Positions 1-5,283 of a stretch of DNA of 5,563 nt are shown here, in pieces. The notes beneath the pieces were generated by a model, which worked only from the letters and a program-made list of their open reading frames with translations, was not told the DNA's origin and did not search any database. Origin of the DNA: Gammaproteobacteria bacterium (lineage in GTDB: Bacteria; Pseudomonadota; Gammaproteobacteria; SMWH01); contig SMWH01000024.1 in the NCBI GenBank assembly GCA_004357005.1, positions 1 to 5,563 of the forward strand, in the 5' to 3' direction. The translations under genes were made by a program, and so were the position numbers. Each line of letters opens with the position of its first letter. Position 1 is the stretch's first letter.

Positions 1-23
1 TAGGAGCGGCTTTCCAGCCGCGA
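1..23 (+). repeat. REP-like palindromic repeat, copy 1 (first base cut by window edge)
   Basis: This 23-nt stretch is identical to the two complete units at 5207-5230 and 5241-5264, except that the leading G lies outside the window. The unit reads GTAG and then GAGCGGCTTTCCAGCCGCGA. Its core is a hairpin with a 6-bp stem, GCGGCT with AGCCGC, around a TTCC loop. A GTAG-type tetranucleotide at the foot of a short hairpin is the known layout of REP elements mobilised by RAYT (TnpA-REP) transposases. No RAYT gene is in the window. The repeat lies just beyond the 3' end of ubiH and might limit read-through or protect the mRNA end; that role is inferred. Confidence 0.85.
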
Positions 24-46
24 TTGTTCGAGCGGTATCTTTGCAC

Positions 47-66
47 GAGCGGTTTTCCAGCCGCGA
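47..66 (+). repeat. Degenerate REP-like repeat
   Basis: GAGCGGTTTTCCAGCCGCGA differs from the same 20 bases of the clean copies by one C-to-T change in the left arm, which turns one stem pair into a wobble pair. The GTAG head is lost (GCAC stands there instead). The 8-mer CGAGCGGT occurs at its left side (46-53) and again at 29-36, so 24-66 looks like decayed repeat material. It ends 14 bp before the ubiH stop codon at 81-83. Confidence 0.65.
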
Positions 67-80
67 AACTCTTGTGTCAA

Positions 81-1304
81 TCACAGAGGAACTCCTCGTG
101 CCAGCCGGGGCAGCTTGCCGGCAATTCCCATGGTCCGGCGCGTGACAGCCCTGCGGGCGCCGGGGATGAGATCCAGACCCACGAGCGCGGCAGCGCGTGC
201 CGCCGCCAACGGCGTGAAATCGTTCGAGAACACGCGGACGAGCCCATCGGTCAGCAGGGTCGATCCCCGCTGGTCACGGCGCCGCCAGCGACCGTATCGT
301 TTCAGCACGTCCAGCGCGCCGGGATCTTCGCCCAACCTGTGGGCCTCGACGATCACCTCCGCCAGCACCGCCACGTCCCGGAGGCCGAGATTGAAACCCT
401 GGCCCGCTACGGGGTGCAGGTTGTGGGCCGCGTTGCCGATGATCACCGCACGCGGCCGCACGTTTTCGTTGCTCACAACAAGTTTCAGCGGAAAGGCGCT
501 GCGCCTTCCCGCGCGCTCGAAACGCCCCAATGCGTAACCAAACCTGCGTTGCAGCTGCTCGAGAAACTGTTCGTCGGACAACGCAAGAATGTCATCCATA
601 CCGTCCTTGCGAACGGTCCACACGACCCCGCAGCGCCCGTGAGGCTGAGGCAGCAGAGCCATGGGCCCGCTGTCCGTAAAACGCTCGTAGGCGCAGTTGT
701 TGTGAGGTTTCTCAGGCGTGACATTGGCAATGACCGCCGACTGGGCGTAATCCAGCGTGCGCGCACCAATTCCCAGGCGTTCGCGCACCCGGGAACCCGC
801 ACCATCGGCGCCTACAACGACTCGCCCGCGCAAGACGCGTGTTTGATCACCTTCGATCACGGAGACTTCAGCAGCATCATCACCCACCGTCAGTTCTTCC
901 ATGCTCGCCGGGCAGAACATCTCCAGATCATCGAGGGATTCGACCTGGTCCAGAACGGCCGCCCCGAGAATACGTGCTTCCACCACGTAGCCCAGGGCAT
1001 CGACTCCATGATCGCTGCGGTCCAGGCGCGCGCGACCGAAACGCCCGCGTTGGGATATCTCGATCCGGTGAATGGGCTCGGGCGCGTCACCCAGACGCTG
1101 CCAGATGCCCAGGGTCTCGAATATCTGCCTGGACCCCCAGGCCAGCGACAGACTGCGGTCGTCGTAAGTGGACTTCGATCGGCGTTTGAAGGTCGCCGCC
1201 TCGATGCCGGCCAGCCGCAGACCATGACCCGAGAGCGCACACGCCAGGCTCGCGCCCACGAGTCCACCGCCGACAATGATGACATCGTGGATCAGGTCGC
1301 TCAT
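81..1304 (-). CDS. ubiH: 2-octaprenyl-6-methoxyphenol hydroxylase (ubiquinone biosynthesis FAD monooxygenase)
   Basis: The gene encodes a 407-residue class A flavoprotein monooxygenase. UbiH uses O2, FAD and NAD(P)H to hydroxylate C1 of the prenyl-methoxyphenol ring in aerobic ubiquinone synthesis, within the soluble Ubi complex. Visible motifs are the dinucleotide-binding GGGLVG at residues 12-17, the acidic E35 at the end of the second strand (FAD ribose), ADGAGS at 166-171, and GNAAHNLHPVAGQGFNLG from 290. The GN in place of the usual GD in the last motif, and the C-terminal LLTDGLVRVFSNDFTPL at about 350-366, match my recollection of E. coli UbiH rather than UbiI or UbiF. Length is normal and the ends are intact. 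The ATG lies 7 bp after the pepP stop. The only AGGAAGG (1320-1326) is 15 nt from the ATG, too far for a good ribosome site, so translational coupling to pepP is likely. UbiI is the main alternative identity. Confidence 0.93.
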   Translation of the reverse strand: MSDLIHDVIIVGGGLVGASLACALSGHGLRLAGIEAATFKRRSKSTYDDRSLSLAWGSRQIFETLGIWQRLGDAPEPIHRIEISQRGRFGRARLDRSDHGVDALGYVVEARILGAAVLDQVESLDDLEMFCPASMEELTVGDDAAEVSVIEGDQTRVLRGRVVVGADGAGSRVRERLGIGARTLDYAQSAVIANVTPEKPHNNCAYERFTDSGPMALLPQPHGRCGVVWTVRKDGMDDILALSDEQFLEQLQRRFGYALGRFERAGRRSAFPLKLVVSNENVRPRAVIIGNAAHNLHPVAGQGFNLGLRDVAVLAEVIVEAHRLGEDPGALDVLKRYGRWRRRDQRGSTLLTDGLVRVFSNDFTPLAAARAAALVGLDLIPGARRAVTRRTMGIAGKLPRLARGVPL

Positions 1305-1311
1305 GGAAAGC

Positions 1312-2652
1312 TCAGGCCGCCTTCCTGCGCGACCGGCGGAAGGGAAGACCGCCAGCCATCAGTGCTTCGATCTCGTCCACCTCCTTGGGGATATCCTTGC
1401 TCAGCACATCATGGCCATCGCGCGTTACCAGTACATCGTCTTCGATGCGCACACCGATGCCCCACCATTTTTTCGCCACCCCCCGGGACCCGGTCGGAAT
1501 ATAGATCCCGGGCTCCACCGTCCCAACCATGCCCGGTTCCAACACCCGCCATTCGTCACCGACCTTGTAGTCACCCACATCATGCACATCCATGCCGATC
1601 CAGTGACCGGTTCTGTGAATAAAGAACTTCTGGTAGCTCTCATCCTTTATGCGCTGCCGCTGGGTGCCCTTGAGGATGCCGAGTTTTATCAGACCACTGG
1701 TTACCGCGCGGACCGCGGCCTCGTGTGGTTCGTTCCAGTGGTTGCCTGGTTTGATCTTGTCGATGGCGGCTTTCTGTGCCTTGAGCACCACGTCATAAAT
1801 CGCCCGTTGTTCCTTGCTGAACCGGCCGTTGACGGGAAAAGTGCGGGTGATGTCTGAGGCATAGAAGTCATACTCGCAACCTGCGTCTATCAGTACCAGC
1901 TCCCCATCCTCCAACGTGTCGCTGTTGCTGGTGTAATGCAGGATGCAGGCATTGGGACCGCCACCTACGATGGAGTTGTAAGCCGGGTACGCCTGATGCG
2001 AACGGAAGGTGTGCAAGAACAGCGCCTCAAGCTCGTATTCCTGCATGCCCGGCTCGCATTCCATCATCGCCCTGCGATGCGCTTCGGCGCTGATGCGCGC
2101 AGCTTTGCGCATGGCGGTGATCTCCGCGCGACTCTTGTAGAGCCGCATGTCGTGAAGCAGGTAATCCAGCGAAACGAATTCGCCGGGCACGTGTGCGCCG
2201 TTCTTTATCTTCGCCCGGATCGAGTTGACCCAACTCATGATCTTGCGATCGAAATCCGGATTCCGGCCCACGTTGTAGTAAACGCGCTCCTTGCCTTCCA
2301 TCAGGCCCGGGAGGATCTCGTTTATGTCGGCGATGGGGAAAGCGTCGTCTGCGCCGAACTCCTCTACCGCACCATCCGTTCCCGCTCGAGGTCCATCCCA
2401 TGCCTCGGCCTTGGGATCACGATCACGACAGAAAAGAATGTATTCGGCGTGCCCGCGCCCGGGAACCAGCACCATGACCGAATCCGGCTCTGCAAAACCG
2501 GTCAGGTAATAGAAATCGCTGTCCTGCCGGTAGGGGTAGTCGGCATCCCCGTTGCGCAACTTGGGTGACGCCGCCGGCACGATAGCAATGGAATCCGATT
2601 CCATCATTCGCGTGAGTTGCCGACGTCGTTTTGTGAACTCTTTCTGATTCAT
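1312..2652 (-). CDS. pepP: Xaa-Pro aminopeptidase (aminopeptidase P, M24B)
   Basis: The gene encodes a 446-residue cytoplasmic metallopeptidase (E. coli PepP has about 441) that removes an N-terminal residue when proline is second. The N-terminal domain (about 1-170) carries YPYRQDSDFYYLTGFAEP at 39-56. The C-terminal pita-bread domain carries all five di-metal ligands: D256 in LIDAG, D267 in SDITRTF, H350 in HRTGHWIGMDVHD, E380 in TVEPG and E404 in RIEDD. The accessory histidines H239 and H357 are also present, so the enzyme should be active. An in-frame TAG two codons before the ATG excludes a longer form. The nearby AGGA is only 1 nt from the start, so initiation may depend on coupling to ygfB, whose stop is 12 bp upstream. 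It is the middle gene of ygfB-pepP-ubiH. Confidence 0.97.
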   Translation of the reverse strand: MNQKEFTKRRRQLTRMMESDSIAIVPAASPKLRNGDADYPYRQDSDFYYLTGFAEPDSVMVLVPGRGHAEYILFCRDRDPKAEAWDGPRAGTDGAVEEFGADDAFPIADINEILPGLMEGKERVYYNVGRNPDFDRKIMSWVNSIRAKIKNGAHVPGEFVSLDYLLHDMRLYKSRAEITAMRKAARISAEAHRRAMMECEPGMQEYELEALFLHTFRSHQAYPAYNSIVGGGPNACILHYTSNSDTLEDGELVLIDAGCEYDFYASDITRTFPVNGRFSKEQRAIYDVVLKAQKAAIDKIKPGNHWNEPHEAAVRAVTSGLIKLGILKGTQRQRIKDESYQKFFIHRTGHWIGMDVHDVGDYKVGDEWRVLEPGMVGTVEPGIYIPTGSRGVAKKWWGIGVRIEDDVLVTRDGHDVLSKDIPKEVDEIEALMAGGLPFRRSRRKAA

Positions 2653-2664
2653 TTCCTAATCCAG

Positions 2665-3207
2665 TCAGCGCAGGAGTTCTTCACTCCGCAACGCCCCGAT
2701 TTCGTCCTTGATGAGAATCGCGGACATTCGCACGAACTCGAGTACTTCCGCGTATGCCACCTCATCGGACTCATCCGCATGGTCCATGTTGAAATCAGCG
2801 CGCTCGATCCGCTCAAGATCCGTCAACGCCTCCCTCATTTCTTCCGACACTCCGGCGGTATCACCCCCCCCGGCGCCGAGCGCATACAGATACCCGCGCA
2901 CCCACTCGCCGAGCGCTCGCGCCTGCGAACTCAATTCGGATTCGTCATCCGGCAACAGGGGTTGAAAACTGAGTTCCTGGGCAATCAATTGCGTGGCTGA
3001 AGCATGCACCAGCACATCAAGAACATCCCGGGTTGATGCGTCTGCGTCAACACCCGAAAGTAATTCCTCGATCCAGGCGTGTCCAGACTGGACTCCGCCG
3101 GCTGACAGCATGCCGCACAACGCGCCATGCGCCTCCGCCACTGACCTGGCCTCACCCAGGCTGTCAAGCGCAGCCTCCACCTGCTCGTAATCGGGAACTG
3201 TGCTCAT
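2665..3207 (-). CDS. ygfB: YgfB/UPF0149 family protein
   Basis: The gene encodes a 180-residue, mostly alpha-helical acidic protein of the UPF0149 (YecA/YgfB) family. Conserved segments are EAHGALCGML at 25-34, LPDDE at 85-89, RALGEWVRGYLYALG at 97-111 and EVLEFVRMSAIL at 154-165. The metal-binding C-terminal tail of YecA/SecA type is absent, which fits YgfB. In Pseudomonas aeruginosa YgfB dampens the AlpA-dependent antitermination pathway controlling ampDh3 and so affects beta-lactam tolerance; whether that holds here is unknown. I chose ATG at 3205-3207. The 191-residue form would need a TTG at 3238-3240 that falls on the predicted transcription start. A weak GGCGGG lies ahead of the chosen ATG. 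It is the first gene of the leftward operon, with pepP 12 bp downstream. Confidence 0.9.
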   Translation of the reverse strand: MSTVPDYEQVEAALDSLGEARSVAEAHGALCGMLSAGGVQSGHAWIEELLSGVDADASTRDVLDVLVHASATQLIAQELSFQPLLPDDESELSSQARALGEWVRGYLYALGAGGGDTAGVSEEMREALTDLERIERADFNMDHADESDEVAYAEVLEFVRMSAILIKDEIGALRSEELLR

Positions 3208-3246
3208 GTCGATGCCCGCCGGGCGCGGCCGTGGAATCAAACGCGC

Positions 3247-3255
3247 ATTATGCCA
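3247..3255 (-). promoter_or_regulatory. Candidate extended -10 promoter for ygfB-pepP-ubiH
   Basis: Read on the minus strand the sequence is TGGCATAAT, an extended -10 (TGn plus CATAAT, one mismatch to TATAAT). Transcription would begin near 3240, giving a leader of about 33 nt to the ygfB ATG at 3207. No good -35 lies 16-18 bp upstream, which is tolerated when TGn is present. The position fits a promoter, but no start site is measured. Confidence 0.5.
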
Positions 3256-3268
3256 TTGGACCGCTCAT

Positions 3269-3288
3269 CGTTGCGCAGCGCCGCAACG
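3269..3288. promoter_or_regulatory. 7-bp inverted repeat between divergent promoters (possible operator)
   Basis: CGTTGCG at 3269-3275 and CGCAACG at 3282-3288 are perfect inverted copies separated by CAGCGC. The right arm ends directly at the -35 hexamer of the rightward promoter, and the left arm is about 17 bp from the predicted leftward -10 element. This is where a dimeric regulator could act on both units. I do not recognise it as the site of a known regulator, and it could be chance in GC-rich DNA. Confidence 0.35.
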
Positions 3289-3317
3289 TTGACCCCATGT
3301 GGAGCCGGTTCTATAGT
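3289..3317 (+). promoter_or_regulatory. Sigma70-type promoter of the zapB-like/zapA unit
   Basis: TTGACC (3289-3294) matches the -35 consensus at five of six bases. TATAGT (3312-3317) matches the -10 consensus at five of six. The spacer is exactly 17 bp. Seven bases past the -10 is A3324, the first base of the ATG of the next gene, so the transcript is predicted to have little or no leader. It probably drives the zapB-like gene and zapA, and may read on towards the 6S RNA. Confidence 0.75.
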
Positions 3318-3323
3318 AATCGC

Positions 3324-3548
3324 ATGCGTGAGCAGGAGCTTACCAAGCAGGAGCTCGAGCAGCTGGAGGTCCGGCTGAACGAGTTATTGGACATGTGCAA
3401 GCGTTTGAGAGAAGAAAATCGGTCCCTGCGTGAGAGCCAGGAAGCGCTCGTGGTCGAGCGCGCCGATCTGGTGGCACAGACCGAACGCGCGCGATCCCGC
3501 GTGGAAGCCATGATCGGTCGGCTCAAGGCGATGGAGCGTCATGCATGA
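3324..3548 (+). CDS. ZapB-like coiled-coil protein (TIGR02449 family)
   Basis: The gene encodes a 74-residue, highly charged protein that is helical throughout. Leucines and other hydrophobics in heptad-like spacing (from about residue 11 to 52) indicate one coiled coil. The C-terminal block RARSRVEAMIGRLKAME (55-71) is the recognisable signature of the short protein encoded before zapA in many gammaproteobacteria. The family resembles the division factor ZapB, which links the Z ring through ZapA; that role is inferred from coupling and similarity. The stop overlaps the zapA start (ATGA, 3545-3548), so the two are translationally coupled. I chose ATG 3324 because an in-frame ATG at 3297 lies inside the promoter. 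There is no Shine-Dalgarno site before 3324, which fits a leaderless mRNA. Confidence 0.8.
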   Translation: MREQELTKQELEQLEVRLNELLDMCKRLREENRSLRESQEALVVERADLVAQTERARSRVEAMIGRLKAMERHA

Positions 3549-3847
3549 AAGAACCCGTCTCGGTGACCGTCAAGATCCTGGACCGGGAGTACCGGGTTGC
3601 CTGCCCCGAGGAAGAACGTCATGCGCTGCTGGCGGCCGCCAGCTACCTGGACCGGAAAATGCGCGAACTCAGGGACGCCGGCCGCGTAGTCGGCCTGGAC
3701 CGCATCGCGGTCGTGACAGCACTCAACATCGCCGACGAACTCCTGCAAGCACGCGCCGACGGTGATGAATACACCCGGGTCATTGGGTCCCGGGTAAAGG
3801 CAATCAATCAGAAGCTCGACGGCGCTCTGGGCGCTCCGGGTTCCTGA
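3545..3847 (+). CDS. zapA: Cell division protein ZapA
   Basis: The gene encodes a 100-residue ZapA. ZapA binds FtsZ, bundles its filaments and bridges them to ZapB at midcell. The N-terminal globular part (about 1-45) shows VTVKILDREYRVACPEEE at 7-24, the pattern of the ZapA beta-strand head. The rest is helical, with VTALNIADELLQ at 57-68, the best conserved ZapA segment (ALNI-x-x-EL), and a short C-terminal coiled coil. E. coli ZapA has 109 residues, so length is normal. GGAG at 3533-3536 is spaced 8 nt from the ATG, a good ribosome site inside the upstream gene, and the 4-bp overlap adds coupling. 6S RNA follows immediately, the usual order in gammaproteobacteria. Confidence 0.93.
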   Translation: MKEPVSVTVKILDREYRVACPEEERHALLAAASYLDRKMRELRDAGRVVGLDRIAVVTALNIADELLQARADGDEYTRVIGSRVKAINQKLDGALGAPGS

Positions 3848-3850
3848 ACG

Positions 3851-3856
3851 TATCGT
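3851..3856 (+). promoter_or_regulatory. Weak candidate -10 element for 6S RNA
   Basis: TATCGT lies 7 bases before A3863, the start predicted by alignment to E. coli 6S RNA, and matches TATAAT at four of six positions. I find no convincing -35 at the right distance (TGGGCG stands at 3828-3833). The RNA may instead be processed from a longer zapA transcript, or use another sigma factor. Confidence 0.3.
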
Positions 3857-3862
3857 ACCGGC

Positions 3863-4046
3863 ATCCTCTGCGGTGCTCGATAGCGGACCGGGTATATGCC
3901 TTGACCCTAAAGTCATACCCGGGAGTCGTGAAACATGCTCGGTGTGCATGTCCGCGCAAGCGGAAAGCCTAAGAGCGAGTAGTAGCGGCCCCACCTGAAC
4001 CTCCGGTTCAAGGTCGAAGGTCCGTACCGACATCGTGGAGGGTGCC
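3863..4046 (+). ncRNA. ssrS: 6S RNA
   Basis: 6S RNA mimics an open promoter and traps sigma70 RNA polymerase in stationary phase; polymerase escapes by copying short product RNAs from it. The closing stem pairs 3860-3875 with 4031-4046 over 16 bp including wobbles, and GCGGACC (3883-3889) pairs with GGTCCGT (4019-4025). Blocks matching my recollection of E. coli 6S are CTCTG near the 5' end, ACATGCTCGG (3933-3942), AAGCCTAA (3965-3972) and the TGAACC/GGTTCA hairpin (3996-4010, stem 6 bp). A local hairpin TCCGC-GCAA-GCGGA (3951-3964) has a GNRA loop. The length of about 184 nt equals that in E. coli. The location between zapA and ygfA is the classic ssrS locus. Exact ends are estimated, and a pyrimidine-rich tract (4047-4063) follows the closing stem. 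Confidence 0.93.
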
Positions 4047-4086
4047 CTTTCTTTTCTCTCCCGGGTAGTGGTAGTTTCAAGCTGCC

Positions 4087-4722
4087 ATGGGCACTGAAAC
4101 CATCCTGCTGGAGGAACAAAAAGAACTCCGCCACAGGCTCCGGGCACGACGTTGCGCCTTGTCCGACGATGCCCGCGACGAAGCTGCCCGGGCGGTGTGC
4201 AGCCACCTCACTGCGGCAGAGGTTTTCAAACAGGCGCGAGCTCTGTCTGCCTACCTGGCGATCAATGGTGAACTGGAACTGCGGCCGATCATCGAACAGG
4301 CCTGGGCCGCTGACAAACACGTCTGTCTCCCCGTTGTAACAGGCGGACGCGGAACGGTCCTGGAGTTCAGACCGTTTGCGTCTGACACACGGCTGACTGC
4401 GAACCGTTATGGGATCGAGGAACCGGAGTCCGATGCCTCAGGCTGTCCCGTGGAACAACTTGACCTGGTCTTGTGCCCCATCGTCGCCTTTGATGATCTG
4501 GGCACCCGGGTGGGCATGGGAGGCGGTTACTATGACGCCACTTTCCAGTCGAAATTGGACAACAAGTCGGCCCGGCCCACACTTCTCGGCGTGGCCTATG
4601 ACATCCAGAGGGTCGGCTCTTACCTGGAACGAAACGAGTGGGATGTCCCGCTCGATGGGGTCGTCACTGAAACCGGCATTCGCTGGTTCGGGGATCAGGA
4701 AAACGCATGGACTACTGGTTGA
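4087..4722 (+). CDS. ygfA: 5-formyltetrahydrofolate cyclo-ligase
   Basis: The gene encodes a 211-residue cytoplasmic enzyme (also called FthC or MTHFS) that uses ATP to convert 5-formyl-THF to 5,10-methenyl-THF, returning this inhibitory folate to the one-carbon pool. Visible family motifs are the basic N-terminal helix KELRHRLRARR at 12-22, GELEL at 61-65, YGIEEP at 108-113, VLCPIVAFD at 128-136, the glycine-rich phosphate/ATP motif GTRVGMGGGYYD at 139-150, GVAYDIQ at 168-174 and EWDVPLD at 184-190. It is a little longer than E. coli YgfA. The ATG is 40 bp past 6S RNA with no strong ribosome site. In E. coli ygfA is co-transcribed with 6S, so a dicistronic precursor is likely here. In E. coli YgfA affects persister formation; that role is not shown here. 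The 3' end overlaps the EVE gene by 16 bp. Confidence 0.95.
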   Translation: MGTETILLEEQKELRHRLRARRCALSDDARDEAARAVCSHLTAAEVFKQARALSAYLAINGELELRPIIEQAWAADKHVCLPVVTGGRGTVLEFRPFASDTRLTANRYGIEEPESDASGCPVEQLDLVLCPIVAFDDLGTRVGMGGGYYDATFQSKLDNKSARPTLLGVAYDIQRVGSYLERNEWDVPLDGVVTETGIRWFGDQENAWTTG

Positions 4723-5156
4723 TGAAATCAGAACCCGATGCCTACAGCATCGATGATCTGAAAAAAGAACGGGTGGATCACTGGGATGGTATACGCAACT
4801 ATCAGGCCCGCAACTTCATGCAAGAAATGAAAAAGGGAGACCTGATCCTCTTTTATCATTCCAGTTGCCCTGAACCAGGAGTGGTTGGCGTGGCGAGTGT
4901 TGCCCGCAAGGCTTATCCGGATCATACCCAGTTTGATCCCGATGGAAAACACTATGACCCGAAGAGCGATCCGGACGACCCCCGCTGGTGGATGGTGGAC
5001 GTGCGTTACAAACGAAAGCTCAAGCGCACTATCGGTCTGAAGGAGCTGAAGGAACAGCGCCGGCTCGAAGGCATGCGGCTGCTGCAACGCGGCAACCGCC
5101 TGTCGATCATGCCGGTAAACAAAAATGAATTTGATTTCATTCTCTCTCTGGAATAA
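4707..5156 (+). CDS. EVE domain-containing protein (THYN1-like)
   Basis: The gene encodes a 149-residue single-domain protein covering the whole EVE fold (PUA/ASCH/YTH superfamily). Family landmarks are WLMKSEP at 4-10, HWDGIRNYQARNFM at 25-38, GDLILFYHSSC at 44-54, GVVGVASV at 58-65, HYDPKSDPDDPRWWMVDV at 82-99 and LSIMPV at 132-137. EVE domains hold modified bases in an aromatic pocket. Human THYN1 is the eukaryotic relative, and EVE modules also occur fused to restriction enzymes. The cellular role of these stand-alone proteobacterial proteins is not settled; modified DNA or RNA recognition is the leading idea. The ATG lies inside the end of ygfA in another frame, preceded by AGGA at 4697-4700 with 6-nt spacing, so it is well translated and coupled to ygfA. 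No nuclease or methylase motif is seen. Confidence 0.93.
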   Translation: MDYWLMKSEPDAYSIDDLKKERVDHWDGIRNYQARNFMQEMKKGDLILFYHSSCPEPGVVGVASVARKAYPDHTQFDPDGKHYDPKSDPDDPRWWMVDVRYKRKLKRTIGLKELKEQRRLEGMRLLQRGNRLSIMPVNKNEFDFILSLE

Positions 5157-5157
5157 A

Positions 5158-5172
5158 CCGTGACAGTCACGG
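5158..5172 (+). other. Short hairpin just after the EVE stop codon
   Basis: CCGTGA and TCACGG flank CAG, giving a perfect 6-bp stem starting 2 nt after the TAA. No T-run follows (TATTGGGG), so it is not a standard intrinsic terminator. It may stabilise the 3' end of the ygfA-EVE mRNA. Confidence 0.4.
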
Positions 5173-5191
5173 TATTGGGGGCACGGTGGGC

Positions 5192-5234
5192 GGAATCGCG
5201 GCTCCCGTAGGAGCGGCTTTCCAGCCGCGATTCC
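5192..5234. repeat. 12-bp inverted repeat enclosing the first REP-like unit
   Basis: GGAATCGCGGCT at 5192-5203 is the exact reverse complement of AGCCGCGATTCC at 5223-5234. The right arm is the tail of REP-like copy 2 plus TTCC. GGC at 5189-5191 can also pair with GCC at 5237-5239 across a 2-nt bulge. The left arm therefore looks like a partial inverted repeat copy, and the pair forms a larger stem that competes with the small hairpin inside the unit. It lies between the EVE gene and rpiA and may attenuate read-through. Confidence 0.6.
5207..5230 (+). repeat. REP-like palindromic repeat, copy 2
   Basis: This is a complete 24-nt unit, GTAG followed by GAGCGGCTTTCCAGCCGCGA, identical to copy 3 and, where visible, to copy 1. 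The stem is 6 bp with a TTCC loop. Copies 2 and 3 lie in direct orientation with a 34-bp period and a 10-bp spacer. Confidence 0.88.
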
Positions 5235-5240
5235 CCGCCA

Positions 5241-5264
5241 GTAGGAGCGGCTTTCCAGCCGCGA
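5241..5264 (+). repeat. REP-like palindromic repeat, copy 3
   Basis: This is the second complete tandem unit, identical over 24 nt to copy 2. It ends 19 bp before the rpiA ATG and 7 bp before its ribosome site, so its hairpin lies in the rpiA leader if transcription starts upstream. I found no clear rpiA promoter in 5157-5283. Confidence 0.88.
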
Positions 5265-5283
5265 TCATTTCAGGAAGGTTGAC

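Noticed and set aside
1320..1326. AGGAAGG as the ubiH ribosome binding site
   Set aside because: It is 15 nt from the ATG, well beyond normal spacing, so coupling to pepP is a better explanation.
24..1622. A 532-codon open frame on the plus strand, antisense to ubiH and pepP
   Set aside because: The encoded protein is low in recognisable domains and rich in R, P, A and H, as expected from the reverse complement of GC-rich genes. The minus-strand ubiH and pepP have complete motifs over the same bases.
1936..2568. A 210-codon plus-strand open frame antisense to pepP
   Set aside because: It lies wholly inside pepP, which has all metal ligands. No family resemblance or ribosome site is seen for the antisense frame.
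3208..3240. Longer ygfB form starting from TTG at 3240
   Set aside because: It would begin exactly at the predicted transcription start, uses a rare start codon, and adds 11 residues (MIPRPRPAGID) not typical of the family.
3033..3323. N-terminal extension of the zapB-like gene to an ATG at 3033
   Set aside because: The extra 97 codons run antisense through ygfB and across the strong promoter at 3289-3317. The family is only about 65-75 residues long.
3539..4147. A 202-codon minus-strand open frame over zapA, 6S RNA and the start of ygfA
   Set aside because: It crosses a well-supported structured RNA and two well-supported genes on the other strand, and its product resembles nothing known.
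5207..5264. Two tandem repeats as a possible CRISPR remnant
   Set aside because: The units are palindromic with only a 10-bp spacer, the same unit occurs at 1-23, and there are no cas genes. The REP-like explanation fits better.
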